Part shown: in pieces, positions 17,579-27,272 of the stretch
Position numbering within the stretch: position 1 is the stretch's first letter
How the letters are laid out: every line of letters starts with the position of its first letter
Source: Flavobacterium commune
GTDB lineage: Bacteria; Bacteroidota; Bacteroidia; Flavobacteriales; Flavobacteriaceae
Direction of reading: 5' to 3'
Assembly: GCF_001857965.1 (NCBI RefSeq)
Contig: NZ_CP017774.1
Coordinates: 372,001 to 436,000 of the forward strand
Length of the DNA stretch: 64,000 bases
The notes under the pieces: generated by a model
What the model was told of the DNA's origin: nothing
Databases searched by the model: none
Seen by the model: the letters and a program-made list of their open reading frames with translations, nothing else
Translations under genes and position numbers: made by a program

Positions 17579-20053
17579 TTACAATTTAGCATTCAATTTC
17601 AAATTGAACATTCTTGTAGTCATATAATTAGGTACCGCATATTCATTTTTCGAATAAACATCACGCACCCAGGTATTGGTAATTGCGTTTTGATTATTAA
17701 ACAAATTGAATATTTCCAAACCAATAGACAATTCTTTAAAATTGCCTAACCAATTCTTCTTTTTTGTGTTTCCATCAGTTAAAACTTTTGAAAAACCAAT
17801 ATCAGCCCTACGATAATCATTCAACCGATTTTGATAAACATAAGGATCAGCATAAGAAGGGGAACCTCCTGGCAATCCCGTATTGTAAACCAAATTCAAA
17901 TACACTTTCATACTGGGAATACTAGGCATATAATCTTGAAACAAAACAGCAAATTTCAGTCTTTGATCTGTTGGTCGGGCAATATAACCTTTGGTATTGG
18001 TGTTTTCTTCTGTTTTAAGATAACCAAAACTAAACCATGATTCAGTTCCGGGAACAAATTCCCCATTTAATCTCAAATCCAATCCCTGTGCATAAGCTTT
18101 GGCATCATTATTTGCAGCATAACGTATTCTGACATTGTCAATTGTATAAGTATTGATATCGTTGAGTGATTTATAATACAACTCCGAAACCAATTTAAAA
18201 GGGCGTTGCCACATTTTAAAATCATATTCATTTCCAAGAACCAGCTGAACCGATTGTTGCGCTTTTACATTAGGCTGAACCGCTCCACCGGCATCCCTGA
18301 GTTCTCTGTAAAAAGGCGGCTGATAATAATAACCACCGGAAATTCTAAAAATCATATCCTTTTCCCAATTGGGTTTTAAAGCCAATTGCACTCTGGGACT
18401 AAAAACCGTTTGTGAATTTGTCGAAGAATCAGCGTTTGTTCCTGTGATTCCCCAATTTTGCATTCGAACACCTGCCGTGTACCAAAGTTGTGCGTTTTCC
18501 AGATTAGTTTTGGCACTCCATTGTGCATAAGCCGAAAACCGATTGATGGTATTAAAATTAACAGCAAACACACTTTGATACGGAACCAACGGGCCTGTAA
18601 AAGAAGTATAAGGTTCGTCTTTGGGGGCAAAATTGATAATTGGCGGATGAATCGAAAATCCTGCCGAATCAATTACTTCCCACTCCACTACCCTGTCCCG
18701 AATAGATTCTCTGGTATATTTCACACCAAATTCAAAATTGCTGTTTTTCCAATCATATACCCCTTTTACTTCGGCATTTACAATCATGGCATCCAAATCA
18801 TTTCGTGCATGATTTAACTGTGTTCCAATTCCGCTGGTATAAGAAACATCATTATATGTTTCACTTCCAATAGTTACATCGTTTTCTCCTAAACGATATT
18901 GTGCCAAAATATCAAAATATTCCTGTTCCAAAGTATGATAAACCGAACCAATAAACTTCAACTTCAACTTATCAGAAGCTTGAAAAGTCGTTTTCAAAGC
19001 TCCAAAATAGGTGTCGTATTTATCTTTTTCCTGTCCTTCATAAAACACTGTCAACACCATGGGCTGATCTATGGTTCCAAATCTTGTTTTTCTTATCAAA
19101 GGCTGATAATTGTATTTATTCTGAGAAATATTCCCCAGAAAACTCCATTGCCATTTTGCGGAAGCATTAAAATTAACATTGGTTTGAACATCCACAAAAG
19201 AAGGTGTATAATTCGTTTGCGTTTCCTGACTTTTCACCAAAAGGCTATTGTTTCGATAACGAACTCCTGTAACAGCAGTCCATTTTTTATTTTTAGATAT
19301 GGCATCAACAGCAAGGCTTCCGCCAAGAAAACTCGATTCAAAAGCAGCTGCAAACTGAGTTGGATTCCGATAAGTAATATCCAAAACCGAAGCTAATTTA
19401 TCGCCATACTTAGCCTGAAATCCTCCTGCCGAAAAATTGACATTTTGAACCAAATCAGTATTCGTAAAACTCAAACCCTCCTGTTGCCCGGAACGAATTA
19501 AAAAAGGACGATAAACTTCTATTTCGTTAACATAAACCAAGTTCTCATCATAATTTCCACCTCTAACCGAATATTGCGTACTCAATTCATTGTTTGAATT
19601 CACTCCGGCTAACGTTTTCAATACATTTTCGATTCCGGCATTAGCTCCTGGCAACTTCTTGATTACATCAGGTGCGATTGTTGTAATTCCCTGAATTTGA
19701 CTTTTCTTATCTTTTGTAATGATGATTTCGCCTATTTCTTCTTCGTGTTCATTCATTATCAAATTCAATTCGTAATCTTCCGAATTTTTCAACAATAAAG
19801 CAATAGTCGTTTTTTTAAACGTCAGATGACTAAAAACAAGATTGATTGTTTTATTTACAGGAACTTTAATGGTATAAAAACCTTTTGCATTCGATTGGGT
19901 CGAATGCCCTAAAAACGAAATATTGACATTACTTACAGGCTTATTTTGGGCATCAAGCAAAGTTCCCTTTACTTTGGCCAATTGCGCCAAAGAAGAAAAA
20001 CTAATACAAAAGAATACCAAAACAAAAGCTAGTTTATCGTTCAAAATACTCAC
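17579..20053 (-). CDS. TonB-dependent receptor with carboxypeptidase-like N-domain
   Basis: The 824-residue outer-membrane protein has a signal peptide (cut near residue 23, FSSLAQ), then a carboxypeptidase-D regulatory-like beta domain (about 27-110: VKGTLLDAQNKPVSNVNISFLG), a plug with IQGITTIAPDVIKKLPGANAGIENVLKTL, and a barrel ending in KLNAKL. YSVRGGNYDENLVYVNEIEVYRPFL is the plug motif of this class. The ligand is unknown. It begins two bases after the stop of the M23 peptidase, so the two are translationally coupled, and an envelope-linked role is plausible. No SusD partner is present. Confidence 0.9.
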   Translation of the reverse strand: MSILNDKLAFVLVFFCISFSSLAQLAKVKGTLLDAQNKPVSNVNISFLGHSTQSNAKGFYTIKVPVNKTINLVFSHLTFKKTTIALLLKNSEDYELNLIMNEHEEEIGEIIITKDKKSQIQGITTIAPDVIKKLPGANAGIENVLKTLAGVNSNNELSTQYSVRGGNYDENLVYVNEIEVYRPFLIRSGQQEGLSFTNTDLVQNVNFSAGGFQAKYGDKLASVLDITYRNPTQFAAAFESSFLGGSLAVDAISKNKKWTAVTGVRYRNNSLLVKSQETQTNYTPSFVDVQTNVNFNASAKWQWSFLGNISQNKYNYQPLIRKTRFGTIDQPMVLTVFYEGQEKDKYDTYFGALKTTFQASDKLKLKFIGSVYHTLEQEYFDILAQYRLGENDVTIGSETYNDVSYTSGIGTQLNHARNDLDAMIVNAEVKGVYDWKNSNFEFGVKYTRESIRDRVVEWEVIDSAGFSIHPPIINFAPKDEPYTSFTGPLVPYQSVFAVNFNTINRFSAYAQWSAKTNLENAQLWYTAGVRMQNWGITGTNADSSTNSQTVFSPRVQLALKPNWEKDMIFRISGGYYYQPPFYRELRDAGGAVQPNVKAQQSVQLVLGNEYDFKMWQRPFKLVSELYYKSLNDINTYTIDNVRIRYAANNDAKAYAQGLDLRLNGEFVPGTESWFSFGYLKTEENTNTKGYIARPTDQRLKFAVLFQDYMPSIPSMKVYLNLVYNTGLPGGSPSYADPYVYQNRLNDYRRADIGFSKVLTDGNTKKKNWLGNFKELSIGLEIFNLFNNQNAITNTWVRDVYSKNEYAVPNYMTTRMFNLKLNAKL

Positions 20054-20055
20054 TT

Positions 20056-21759
20056 TTATTTTTGACTTCTAAAAAAACGGCTTTCAAATGTAGTTGCATT
20101 CCCTACTTGGTCGGTTACTACAACTTTTAAATCATTAGCTCCTTCGGCAACAATCCCGTCACTAAAATTATGAGTGATTTTTCTGGTTTTTGCATCGTAT
20201 TCAAATAAAATCCAATTGCCATTCAAATAACCATTGTATGATTTTATACCCGAACCTGAATCTCTAATAGAAAGTTGAATCGATTTTTCGGCACTCAGCC
20301 AACGTCCTTCAATGGGCTTTGCAATTGTAATTACAGGCGGAGTAGTATCCATTGCTAAAGTATATTTACCCAAAGAGCGCACTTTAGTGCTATAAAGATT
20401 TCCTTTGGAAAATGTAGTATTATAACCTAAACTCCCACCGGAACTCAAACTGGCTATATACACTTTGCTCTTCTGTTCCTCAGTATATTTATCACTCTCT
20501 ATAGCGATTTCAAAACTGGAATGAACCGGCACGCTATCATCATGAAGCGTTAAAACATTACCGTTTACAGCAAAATTCATTGCAAAATCTTCATAAAAAG
20601 TTCCCGCCGGAAAACTGGCCGTCATATTCTCTTTAGAGAAAATATTGTCCTTTTTGGATTTAACAAAATAATTAGAAGCAATAACTTCTTGCCCAATAAC
20701 CGGAACAGATGAATCAAAAGCAATCGGAATATTCACGACTGTGGTGTTTCCAAAAAAGTCAGCAACTTCAATTCGATACACTAAATTCAAATTAGGAATA
20801 ACATTTACAATCCCATTGTCAGCATCCTTTTTTATGATACTCAAATTAAAAGGAGAACTCATAAACAATTTTTGAACTCTTTGATATGTTTTTTTATAAC
20901 GCGAATAATCAATCAAAGCATTTATGTATCGCATTTCGTCAAAGGAATAGGTGTCAAACTGATAACCAAAAGCAGCTTTTCCATTCAAATAAGACTGAAC
21001 TTTATAAACTCCGTTTTTGTTAAAAGAAACATTATCATAATCATCAGCGGTAATTCCAAAACCAATTTTCCCATTAGCCAAAACCTTTGTGGCTAAATAC
21101 GTTCCGTCCTTTTGCAAATTTAAATTCAATAACAATGGACGCTTGGATTGATTAGCCGTAGCTCCTTCTAACGGATAAACATAAACCGCCGAAATTATTG
21201 GTTTTTTAATGTCTTTGAAATTTTTATCAAACCCAAACAACATTGGATTAATAATTTTTTCGGTTTGAGTATCCCTAAATTCAAAATGCAAATGCGGTCC
21301 TTCAGAAGAACCTGTATTTCCTGACAAACCGATAATTTCACCCTTTTTTACTACTAATTCGTTAGCCTTTGGAAACATTTCAATTTCAAAATTTTGTTCC
21401 TTATAATGAGTGCTTTTAATATATTCGGCTATTGCCCCGGTAGCTTTTTGCAAATGACAATACACCGTAGTATAACCATTAGGATGATTAATATAAATAG
21501 CTTTTCCGTTTCCAAAAGGAGAAATTTTAATACGGGAAACATAACCATCAGCCACCGCCAGCACATTTAAACCTTCTTTTTGTAAAGTTTTAAAATCAAA
21601 ACCGGCATGAAAATGATTGGGTCTTAATTCTCCAAAATTCCCCGATAATTGCATCGGAATCTCTAATGGAGACTGAAAATAATCTTTTGGATAAGTAGTT
21701 TGAGCTATAACTGCCCTAGAAATCAGTAGAAAAAAAAGGAAAAATCTCATGCGAATCAT
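20056..21759 (-). CDS. M23 (LytM-type) metallopeptidase, envelope-located
   Basis: A signal peptide (MIRMRFFLFFLLISRAVIAQ) is followed by an M23 domain with intact zinc ligands: H51 and D55 in NHFHAGFDF, and the HLH pair (156 and 158) in EGPHLHFEF. M23 enzymes cut peptidoglycan cross-bridges or act as EnvC/NlpD-like activators. The remaining 370 residues are beta-rich, with Ig-like stretches near the C-terminus (SGSGIKSYNGYLNG). The start at 21759 is chosen because it gives a normal signal peptide; the frame is open up to 21834, and 21750 is another option. It is the first gene of the unit with the TonB receptor. Confidence 0.85.
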   Translation of the reverse strand: MIRMRFFLFFLLISRAVIAQTTYPKDYFQSPLEIPMQLSGNFGELRPNHFHAGFDFKTLQKEGLNVLAVADGYVSRIKISPFGNGKAIYINHPNGYTTVYCHLQKATGAIAEYIKSTHYKEQNFEIEMFPKANELVVKKGEIIGLSGNTGSSEGPHLHFEFRDTQTEKIINPMLFGFDKNFKDIKKPIISAVYVYPLEGATANQSKRPLLLNLNLQKDGTYLATKVLANGKIGFGITADDYDNVSFNKNGVYKVQSYLNGKAAFGYQFDTYSFDEMRYINALIDYSRYKKTYQRVQKLFMSSPFNLSIIKKDADNGIVNVIPNLNLVYRIEVADFFGNTTVVNIPIAFDSSVPVIGQEVIASNYFVKSKKDNIFSKENMTASFPAGTFYEDFAMNFAVNGNVLTLHDDSVPVHSSFEIAIESDKYTEEQKSKVYIASLSSGGSLGYNTTFSKGNLYSTKVRSLGKYTLAMDTTPPVITIAKPIEGRWLSAEKSIQLSIRDSGSGIKSYNGYLNGNWILFEYDAKTRKITHNFSDGIVAEGANDLKVVVTDQVGNATTFESRFFRSQK

Positions 21760-21869
21760 TTTTGCTAAGATAAAAAAACTAATCCGGAATGCTTTATAAA
21801 AAAAGTATTTTTGTAACCATTTACTACACAACATTTTGATTATTTTATAATAAAAAAAACAATAAAATA

Positions 21870-21899
21870 TTGCAATAATAAAAACTAATACTAAATTTG
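21870..21899 (+). promoter_or_regulatory. Promoter of the zapA-6S region
   Basis: TTG-N19-TAAATTTG, an exact consensus match, 28 bases before the ATG at 21928. Confidence 0.85.
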
Positions 21900-21927
21900 T
21901 AATATTAAGTAATGAATAGGATTTATA

Positions 21928-22218
21928 ATGAGTGTAATTGCAGAAATAATTGATACTCTTGAAAATAAAGTTGAAAAGCTTATTCTAAAATTAAAAAATT
22001 TAGAACGAAACAATCAGGATTTAACTATCGAATTAAATAAATCTGCTCAAATCATACAAAAACAATCTCAGGAGATTGAAGCGTTAAAGGCACAGTATGA
22101 AACACTTAAGATGGCCAATTCATTATTAGGTAGTGACGAAAACAAAAGAGATACAAAGCTTAAAATAAATTCATTAATTCGTGAAATTGATTACTGCATA
22201 GCACAGTTATCAGATTAG
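21928..22218 (+). CDS. Small coiled-coil protein upstream of zapA (ZapB-like)
   Basis: The 96-residue protein is almost wholly predicted coiled coil. Heptad leucines and isoleucines run through ENKVEKLILKLKNLERNNQDLTIEL and KQSQEIEALKAQYETLK. It has no signal or membrane segment. In size and shape it resembles ZapB, the partner that links the Z-ring via ZapA to other division proteins. The gene immediately downstream is zapA (8-base gap), so a division role is a fair inference from context and shape, not from sequence identity. Confidence 0.7.
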   Translation: MSVIAEIIDTLENKVEKLILKLKNLERNNQDLTIELNKSAQIIQKQSQEIEALKAQYETLKMANSLLGSDENKRDTKLKINSLIREIDYCIAQLSD

Positions 22219-22226
22219 TATAAACA

Positions 22227-22514
22227 ATGGACGAAAAGCTTAAAATTAAAATATCAATTGCAGACAGAGTCTATCCGTTAACGGTAGATCCCTCACAGGA
22301 AGAAGGTCTTAGAAGTGCTTCTAAAAAAATTGATAATATGATTAAGCAATTCGAAGAAAATTATGCCGTTCGCGATAAACAGGACGTTTTAGCCATGTGT
22401 GCTTTGCAATTTGCATCGCAGGTAGAGCAAAAACAGATTGACAATGCTATCAATGGAGATGAAACTATTGATAGAATTCAGAAAATTAATGCTATTTTAG
22501 ACGAAAATCTTTAA
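22227..22514 (+). CDS. zapA: Cell division protein ZapA
   Basis: The 95-residue protein has the ZapA layout. An N-terminal beta part (KLKIKISIADRVYPLTVDPSQEE) is followed by GLRSASKKIDNMIKQFEE, then a long helix through VLAMCALQFASQVEQKQ to the C-terminus. ZapA bundles FtsZ filaments at midcell as a dimer of dimers. It sits between a ZapB-like coil gene and a 6S RNA, the same neighbourhood seen in many bacteria. Confidence 0.9.
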   Translation: MDEKLKIKISIADRVYPLTVDPSQEEGLRSASKKIDNMIKQFEENYAVRDKQDVLAMCALQFASQVEQKQIDNAINGDETIDRIQKINAILDENL

Positions 22515-22545
22515 AAAAACAACGTTCTTTAACAACTAAGATACT

Positions 22546-22708
22546 GCCTACATTAGTTAATTATTTGGTAAACTCAACACTAACAATTTAGAATGAGCAA
22601 ATCATCGTTACTATAGCAAGCCAATTTAGTTTGGAAGCTTGAACAGCGAGTTAGCTCAAAACTTGTCTTCACGAGTTTATACAAACAACTTAATGTAGGC
22701 TTTTTTTT
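22546..22708 (+). ncRNA. ssrS: 6S RNA (6S-Flavo type), candidate
   Basis: A perfect 10-bp closing stem GCCTACATTA (22546-22555) / TAATGTAGGC (22691-22700) spans about 155 bases and is followed by eight T. An apical hairpin (CAAGC...GCTTG, 22617-22641) sits in the middle, leaving the large open bubble expected of a 6S RNA that mimics an open promoter and binds RNA polymerase. The location directly after zapA is the classic ssrS place, and a 6S-Flavo class is described for this group. No ORF fits here. The assignment rests on context and stem layout; a covariance search would settle it. Confidence 0.75.
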
Positions 22709-22730
22709 ATATATTAATTTTTAAACAAAC

Positions 22731-24293
22731 ATGGACATATTAACGATTATCATTTCGGGAATTATAGGTATTGCAATAGGATTTGGCATTGCCAAAATCA
22801 TAGAAAAAAGCAACATCTCTAATCTAATTAAAAACGCTAAAAAAGAAGCTGCTTCTATTTTGAAAGACGCTAACTTTGAAGCTGAAAACATAAAAAAAGA
22901 TAAAATCCTTCAGGCAAAAGAGAAGTTTATCGAATTAAAATCAGAGCACGAGCAGGTGATTTTGGCTCGTGACAAAAAAGTAGCAGAAGTAGAAAAAAGA
23001 ATCAGAGACAAAGAATCTCAGATTTCTAACGAATTATCTAAGGCTAAAAAAGTCAACGATGATTTTGAGAAAAAAACAGCCGAATTTGAAGCTAAAATTG
23101 AAGTTTTAGACAAAAAACAGGCAGAAGTTGACAAGCTGCACAAAAGCCAACTACAACAATTAGAATTAATCTCCGGTTTATCAGCCGAAGAAGCTAAGGA
23201 ACAACTAGTCGAAGGATTAAAAGCTGAAGCAAAAACTACAGCCATGTCTCACATACAGGATACAATCGAAGAGGCTAAACTAACCGCTCAGCAAGAAGCT
23301 AAAAAAATCATCATCAACACTATTCAACGTGTTGGAACAGAAGAAGCGGTAGAAAACTGCGTTTCTGTTTTCAATATTGAATCTGACGATGTAAAAGGTA
23401 GAATTATCGGTCGTGAAGGTCGTAACATCAGAGCTTTAGAAGCTGCTACAGGAGTAGAAATCATTGTTGATGACACTCCGGAAGCCATTATCCTTTCTTG
23501 CTTTGACCCTGTTAGAAGAGAAATTGCCCGTCTTTCATTACACAAATTAGTAACTGACGGACGTATTCACCCGGCACGCATTGAAGAAGTGGTTGCTAAA
23601 ACTGCCAAACAAATTGACGATGAAATTATCGAAGTGGGTAAACGCACCGTTATCGATTTAGGAATTCACGGTTTACATCCGGAATTGATAAAAGTAGTAG
23701 GACGTATGAAATACCGTTCTTCTTACGGACAAAACTTATTACAACACTCACGTGAAGTTTCTAAACTTTGCGGATTGATGGCTGCCGAATTAGGATTGAA
23801 CGTTAAACTGGCAAAAAGAGCCGGTTTATTACACGATATCGGAAAGGTGCCGGATACTGAAAGTGATTTACCACACGCCTTATTAGGTATGCAATGGGCT
23901 GAGAAATATGGCGAAAAAGAAGAGGTTTGCAACGCTATTGGAGCACACCATGACGAGATTGAAATGAAATCTCTTTTATCTCCAATTATTCAGGTTTGTG
24001 ATGCTATTTCAGGAGCAAGACCGGGAGCAAGAAGACAAGTATTAGATTCTTACATTCAACGTTTGAAAGATCTGGAAGAAGTGGCTTACGGATTCAACGG
24101 AGTTAAAAATGCTTATGCAATTCAAGCCGGTAGAGAATTACGTGTAATTGTAGAAAGCGAAAAAGTTTCTGATGATAATGCTGCGACTTTATCTTTCGAA
24201 ATTTCGCAAAAAATCCAAACCGAAATGACTTACCCAGGACAGGTAAAAGTAACTGTAATTAGAGAAACCAGAGCAGTAAATATTGCTAAATAA
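22731..24293 (+). CDS. rny: Ribonuclease Y
   Basis: The 520-residue endoribonuclease is anchored by one N-terminal helix (about 3-22) to the inner membrane, where it starts mRNA decay. In order there is the membrane helix, a long charged coiled coil (about 30-200), a KH RNA-binding domain with [21 protein letters not shown] (about 217-240), and an HD phosphohydrolase domain with [10 protein letters not shown] (about 366) and AHHDE metal-binding motifs. All parts are intact. It follows the 6S RNA and is closed by a strong terminator. Confidence 0.95.
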   Translation: MDILTIIISGIIGIAIGFGIAKIIEKSNISNLIKNAKKEAASILKDANFEAENIKKDKILQAKEKFIELKSEHEQVILARDKKVAEVEKRIRDKESQISNELSKAKKVNDDFEKKTAEFEAKIEVLDKKQAEVDKLHKSQLQQLELISGLSAEEAKEQLVEGLKAEAKTTAMSHIQDTIEEAKLTAQQEAKKIIINTIQRVGTEEAVENCVSVFNIESDDVKGRIIGREGRNIRALEAATGVEIIVDDTPEAIILSCFDPVRREIARLSLHKLVTDGRIHPARIEEVVAKTAKQIDDEIIEVGKRTVIDLGIHGLHPELIKVVGRMKYRSSYGQNLLQHSREVSKLCGLMAAELGLNVKLAKRAGLLHDIGKVPDTESDLPHALLGMQWAEKYGEKEEVCNAIGAHHDEIEMKSLLSPIIQVCDAISGARPGARRQVLDSYIQRLKDLEEVAYGFNGVKNAYAIQAGRELRVIVESEKVSDDNAATLSFEISQKIQTEMTYPGQVKVTVIRETRAVNIAK

Positions 24294-24328
24294 GACATAA
24301 AATTCCAATCCCGATAGCATCGGGATTA

Positions 24329-24374
24329 AACTCCAAATTCCAATAAACACTGTTGGAATTTGGAGTTTTTTTTT
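24329..24374 (+). terminator. Terminator of rny
   Basis: Perfect 15-bp stem AACTCCAAATTCCAA/TTGGAATTTGGAGTT and a T run. A second hairpin AATCCCGAT-AGC-ATCGGGATT lies just before it at 24307-24327. Confidence 0.9.
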
Positions 24375-24405
24375 ATTGAATACCCAAAGAAGATATTGAA
24401 ATTTG

Positions 24406-24421
24406 TCCCGAAGTTTCGGGA
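24406..24421 (-). repeat. TCCCGA-N4-TCGGGA palindrome after xerD
   Basis: Perfect 6-bp palindrome with loop AGTT. It is flanked by AAATTTG and GATTGGAATT, as in the related copy at 5817-5832. It may act as a weak terminator for xerD. Confidence 0.55.
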
Positions 24422-24431
24422 TTGGAATTAA

Positions 24432-25334
24432 CTACATGTTTTTTCGAGGATGGCAACTCTCCAATACTTCGGCTAAAAATGTTCGATCCAAATGCAAATA
24501 AACTTCAGTAGTAGTTATTGATTCATGTCCAAGCATCAACTGAATAGACCGCAAATCGGCACCATTTTCCAGTAGATGTGTCGCAAAAGAATGCCTGAAT
24601 GTATGTGGACTGATTTTCTTGTTTAAATTAATTTTGGTTGCCAAATTGTTGATGATCGTAAAAACCATCGCCCTTGTCAATTGCGCCCCTCTTCTATTTA
24701 AGAATAAGACATCACTGTGCTCTTTTTTGACAGGAACACCTACCCTTACATGATCCTTATAAAGAAGAATGAATCTTTTCGTCGAATTAGCAATAGGTAC
24801 AAAGCGTTCTTTATTTCCTTTTCCGGTAATTTTGATAAACCCTTCATCAAAAAACAAATCAGATATTTTGAGTGCAACCAACTCCGAAACCCGCAAACCA
24901 CAACCATATAATGTTTCTAACATAGCGCGATTGCGTTCTCCTTCATTCGAAGACAAATCAATAGCCCCTATCAAGGCATCAATTTCTTCTACCGCTAAAG
25001 TATCGGGTAATTTTCGTCCTATTTTAGGCGATTCAATCAACTCCATTGGATTGTCAGCACGATAATCCTCAAAAATCAAATAACTAAAAAAACTATTCAA
25101 TCCTGAAATAATTCTGGCCTGTGAACGCGCATTCAATTGGTCGGAAATAGTGTAGATGAACTGTTGAATCGTTTCTTCAGCAATCTTTAAAGGAGAAACT
25201 TCAATATTGTTTTCAGAGAGAAACAAACACAATCGTTCAATATCGAAAGAATAATTAGCAACAGTATTCTTTGACAAACCACGCTCTATTTTAAGATAAG
25301 ATTGATAACTTTTGATATAAGAATTCCAGTTCAT
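24432..25334 (-). CDS. xerD: Tyrosine recombinase XerD
   Basis: The 300-residue site-specific recombinase has an N-terminal SAM-like core-binding domain (1-90) and a C-terminal catalytic domain with every active residue: R148 (GCGLRVSEL), K172 (GKGNKER), H244 and R247 (HTFRHSFATHLL), H270 (MLGHESITTTEVY) and the nucleophile Y279. With XerC it resolves chromosome dimers at dif during division. Length and motifs fit XerD better than an integrase of a mobile element, and no element borders are nearby. The gene is monocistronic. Confidence 0.9.
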   Translation of the reverse strand: MNWNSYIKSYQSYLKIERGLSKNTVANYSFDIERLCLFLSENNIEVSPLKIAEETIQQFIYTISDQLNARSQARIISGLNSFFSYLIFEDYRADNPMELIESPKIGRKLPDTLAVEEIDALIGAIDLSSNEGERNRAMLETLYGCGLRVSELVALKISDLFFDEGFIKITGKGNKERFVPIANSTKRFILLYKDHVRVGVPVKKEHSDVLFLNRRGAQLTRAMVFTIINNLATKINLNKKISPHTFRHSFATHLLENGADLRSIQLMLGHESITTTEVYLHLDRTFLAEVLESCHPRKNM

Positions 25335-25367
25335 ATTACAAATAAACGACTTTTATAGACATAAAAA

Positions 25368-25391
25368 AACCTCTCCTTTTCAGAAGAGGTT
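25368..25391 (-). terminator. Terminator between an OMP gene and xerD
   Basis: AACCTCT/AGAGGTT stem around CCTTTTCAGA, then seven T on the minus strand. It is identical in its core to the hairpin at 25979-26002. Confidence 0.8.
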
Positions 25392-25415
25392 TTAAATATT
25401 TTTGCCTTTTTTATA

Positions 25416-25934
25416 TTAAAACTTATAACTTAAACCAAAAAAGAAACCACTTAACTTAGAACTATTATCGCTATCCCCTCCTTCGATTAAATTAGACAAT
25501 CCTAAGTTATACTTTCCATCTAATGAAAAATTCTCGTTCAAATCAAATGTAAGTCCCAAGTCTAAACCAAAATTCAAAGTTTTAGTTCCCTCACCAGCAT
25601 CTAAAAGAAATCCAAAGTCCGGACCAGCTAACAAACTTAAATCTTCTACGACAATAAACTTAGCCAGGACGGGAATTTGAATCTGATTTATATCATTAAC
25701 CGAAACATACAATAGTTCAGGCTGTAAATGAAACTTATCTGAAACTGCAATATCTGCAAATCCACCTGCATAAAAACCGGTTTCATTCTCACTAACTTTA
25801 ACTCCATCAAATTTATGACGCATTGATGCAAAATCAACACCCGCTTTTAATCCAAATTTTGTTTCTTGAGCATTTACAAATCCAAATGCTAAAACCGCAG
25901 CAACTGATAAAATAGTTTTTTTCATTTTTTTCAT
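25416..25934 (-). CDS. Small outer-membrane beta-barrel protein (OMP_b-brl type)
   Basis: The 172-residue protein has a signal peptide (MKKMKKTILSVAAVLAFGFVNAQ), then alternating amphipathic strands typical of an eight-stranded porin-family barrel: TKFGLKAGVDFASM, FHLQPELLYVS, LSLLAGPDFGFLL, SLDGKYNLGLSNL, ending SGFFFGLSYKF with a terminal Phe as needed for BAM insertion. The internal second Met (25925) could also be the start. The function is unknown. It is one of four related barrels within 2.8 kb. Confidence 0.85.
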   Translation of the reverse strand: MKKMKKTILSVAAVLAFGFVNAQETKFGLKAGVDFASMRHKFDGVKVSENETGFYAGGFADIAVSDKFHLQPELLYVSVNDINQIQIPVLAKFIVVEDLSLLAGPDFGFLLDAGEGTKTLNFGLDLGLTFDLNENFSLDGKYNLGLSNLIEGGDSDNSSKLSGFFFGLSYKF

Positions 25935-25978
25935 CTTTTTAAATTCAGAGCGTAAATATAATATTTTTTCTACAAAAA

Positions 25979-26002
25979 AACCTCTCCTTTTCAGAAGAGG
26001 TT
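25979..26002 (-). terminator. Terminator between two OMP genes
   Basis: Same AACCTCT...AGAGGTT hairpin as at 25368, with a T run on the minus strand. Confidence 0.8.
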
Positions 26003-26023
26003 TTCATTAAAAATATTTTAGAT

Positions 26024-26494
26024 TTATAATTTAAAGTTTACACCTAAATTAATTGATGAAACAGTAAATCCATCTTTAGAAAATCCCTTATAAGCAACAT
26101 AAAGGCCTGCTTTTTCCATTTGATAACCAAATTTAGGCTGATACATAAAAGCTCCCTCGTTACCATCATTAACACCAATACCATAACCTAAATCAGCTCC
26201 AATGAACCAATTATTAGTCAAAGTAAATTGTGCTGTTGCTGCTACAGGAATAAAACTAGCATCATCCCACCCATCTTTTCCTAAATAAGTAGTATAACCT
26301 GTAGTAATACCTGCATCTAAACCTTCGGCTACACTCCAAGTGTAAGCCAAATCAGCTCCTAAATTCACAGAACTAATATCTTTCATATCTCCGGTAGGCA
26401 AACCTACATGAGCTCCTAATTTAAAAGCTCCACTTTGGGCATTTGCAAATCCAAATGCAAAAATTGCCGCTGTTGTTAAAATGATTTTTTTCAT
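26024..26494 (-). CDS. Small outer-membrane beta-barrel protein
   Basis: The 156-residue protein has signal peptide MKKIILTTAAIFAFGFANAQ and strands GAFKLGAHVGLP, VNLGADLAYTWSV, NNWFIGADLGYGIGV, FGYQMEKAGLYVAYKG, ending SSINLGVNFKL. It is shorter than its neighbours and lacks their PELLYS segment, so it is a more distant member of the barrel group. It is a single gene, since hairpins lie on both sides. No function can be given. Confidence 0.8.
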   Translation of the reverse strand: MKKIILTTAAIFAFGFANAQSGAFKLGAHVGLPTGDMKDISSVNLGADLAYTWSVAEGLDAGITTGYTTYLGKDGWDDASFIPVAATAQFTLTNNWFIGADLGYGIGVNDGNEGAFMYQPKFGYQMEKAGLYVAYKGFSKDGFTVSSINLGVNFKL

Positions 26495-26626
26495 AGTTTA
26501 AGTTGTTAAATTAGTAATTTATTAACATAAAACTATCAAATATTCAAAACAAAAAAACTTATCCTACTAAAAACTTATCAACAATACTATTAACATTATT
26601 TTAATAAGAACACTACGAGCATAAAA

Positions 26627-26652
26627 AAAGACCATTCTTTCGAATAGTCTTT
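26627..26652 (-). terminator. Terminator of the 26673 gene
   Basis: AAAGACTATTC-GAAA-GAATGGTCTTT on the minus strand (one G-T or A-C irregularity), with a T run. Confidence 0.8.
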
Positions 26653-26672
26653 TTAAATATTATATCCAAAAA

Positions 26673-27272
26673 TTAAAATTTATAACCTAATGCCAAAGAA
26701 AAAGCAGAAGATTTCATTTTACTATCACCACCCATAAATTCTTCCTCTGCAATATTGGACAACCCTAAATTGTATCTAAAATCAATTAAAACTTTTTCAT
26801 TAATATCATATCCTAAACCAAAATTAACTCCAAAATTGATTGACTTAAAACTATCTTTAATATCAGTACTATCATCTCCCATTTTCCCTTTAGCACCAAC
26901 TAAAAATCCAATTTGCGGACCAACCTGTAAACTAATTTTTTCTGAAGCAAAATACTTAGCCATTACTGGCACATTAACATAAGAAAGGTTAATTTTTGCA
27001 TCAGTTCCTTCAAAGCCAAATTCAGAACCTTCTGTAGAAAACAAAACCTCTGGCTGAATAGCAAAATTGCTAGCTACTTTAATTTCTGCAAAACCACCTG
27101 CTTGAACACCTACAATTGAATTAAACCTCAATACACCAATATCACCAATCTCGCCTCCATTTACATTTAAACTAGAAACGTTACCTCCAACTTTAACGCC
27201 AAATTTAACTTCTTGCGCATTAGTTATTGTAAATGCTAATACTGCCATAGCAGACAAAATAATTTTTTTCAT
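26673..27272 (-). CDS. Outer-membrane beta-barrel protein (porin-family, PorT-like fold)
   Basis: The 199-residue protein has signal MKKIILSAMAVLAFTITNAQ and the same order of strands as the 25416 and 27601 products: VKFGVKVGGNVSSL, AIQPEVLFSTEGSEFG, NLSYVNVPVMAKYF, SLQVGPQIGFLV, INFGVNFGLGYDI, RYNLGLSNI, SSAFSLALGYKF. The QPELLYS-type and VPVMAKY segments are hallmarks of OMP_b-brl_2. It is probably a structural or accessory barrel in the outer membrane. It is transcribed divergently from the 27601 paralogue. Confidence 0.85.
   Translation of the reverse strand: MKKIILSAMAVLAFTITNAQEVKFGVKVGGNVSSLNVNGGEIGDIGVLRFNSIVGVQAGGFAEIKVASNFAIQPEVLFSTEGSEFGFEGTDAKINLSYVNVPVMAKYFASEKISLQVGPQIGFLVGAKGKMGDDSTDIKDSFKSINFGVNFGLGYDINEKVLIDFRYNLGLSNIAEEEFMGGDSKMKSSAFSLALGYKF

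Noticed and set aside
18899..19396. 165-codon plus-strand frame inside the TonB receptor
   Set aside because: Shadow of the receptor gene on the opposite strand, with no start context or domain.
24432..25334. Integrase of a mobile element
   Set aside because: Length and motifs are those of XerD. No attachment repeats, excisionase or cargo genes are nearby.
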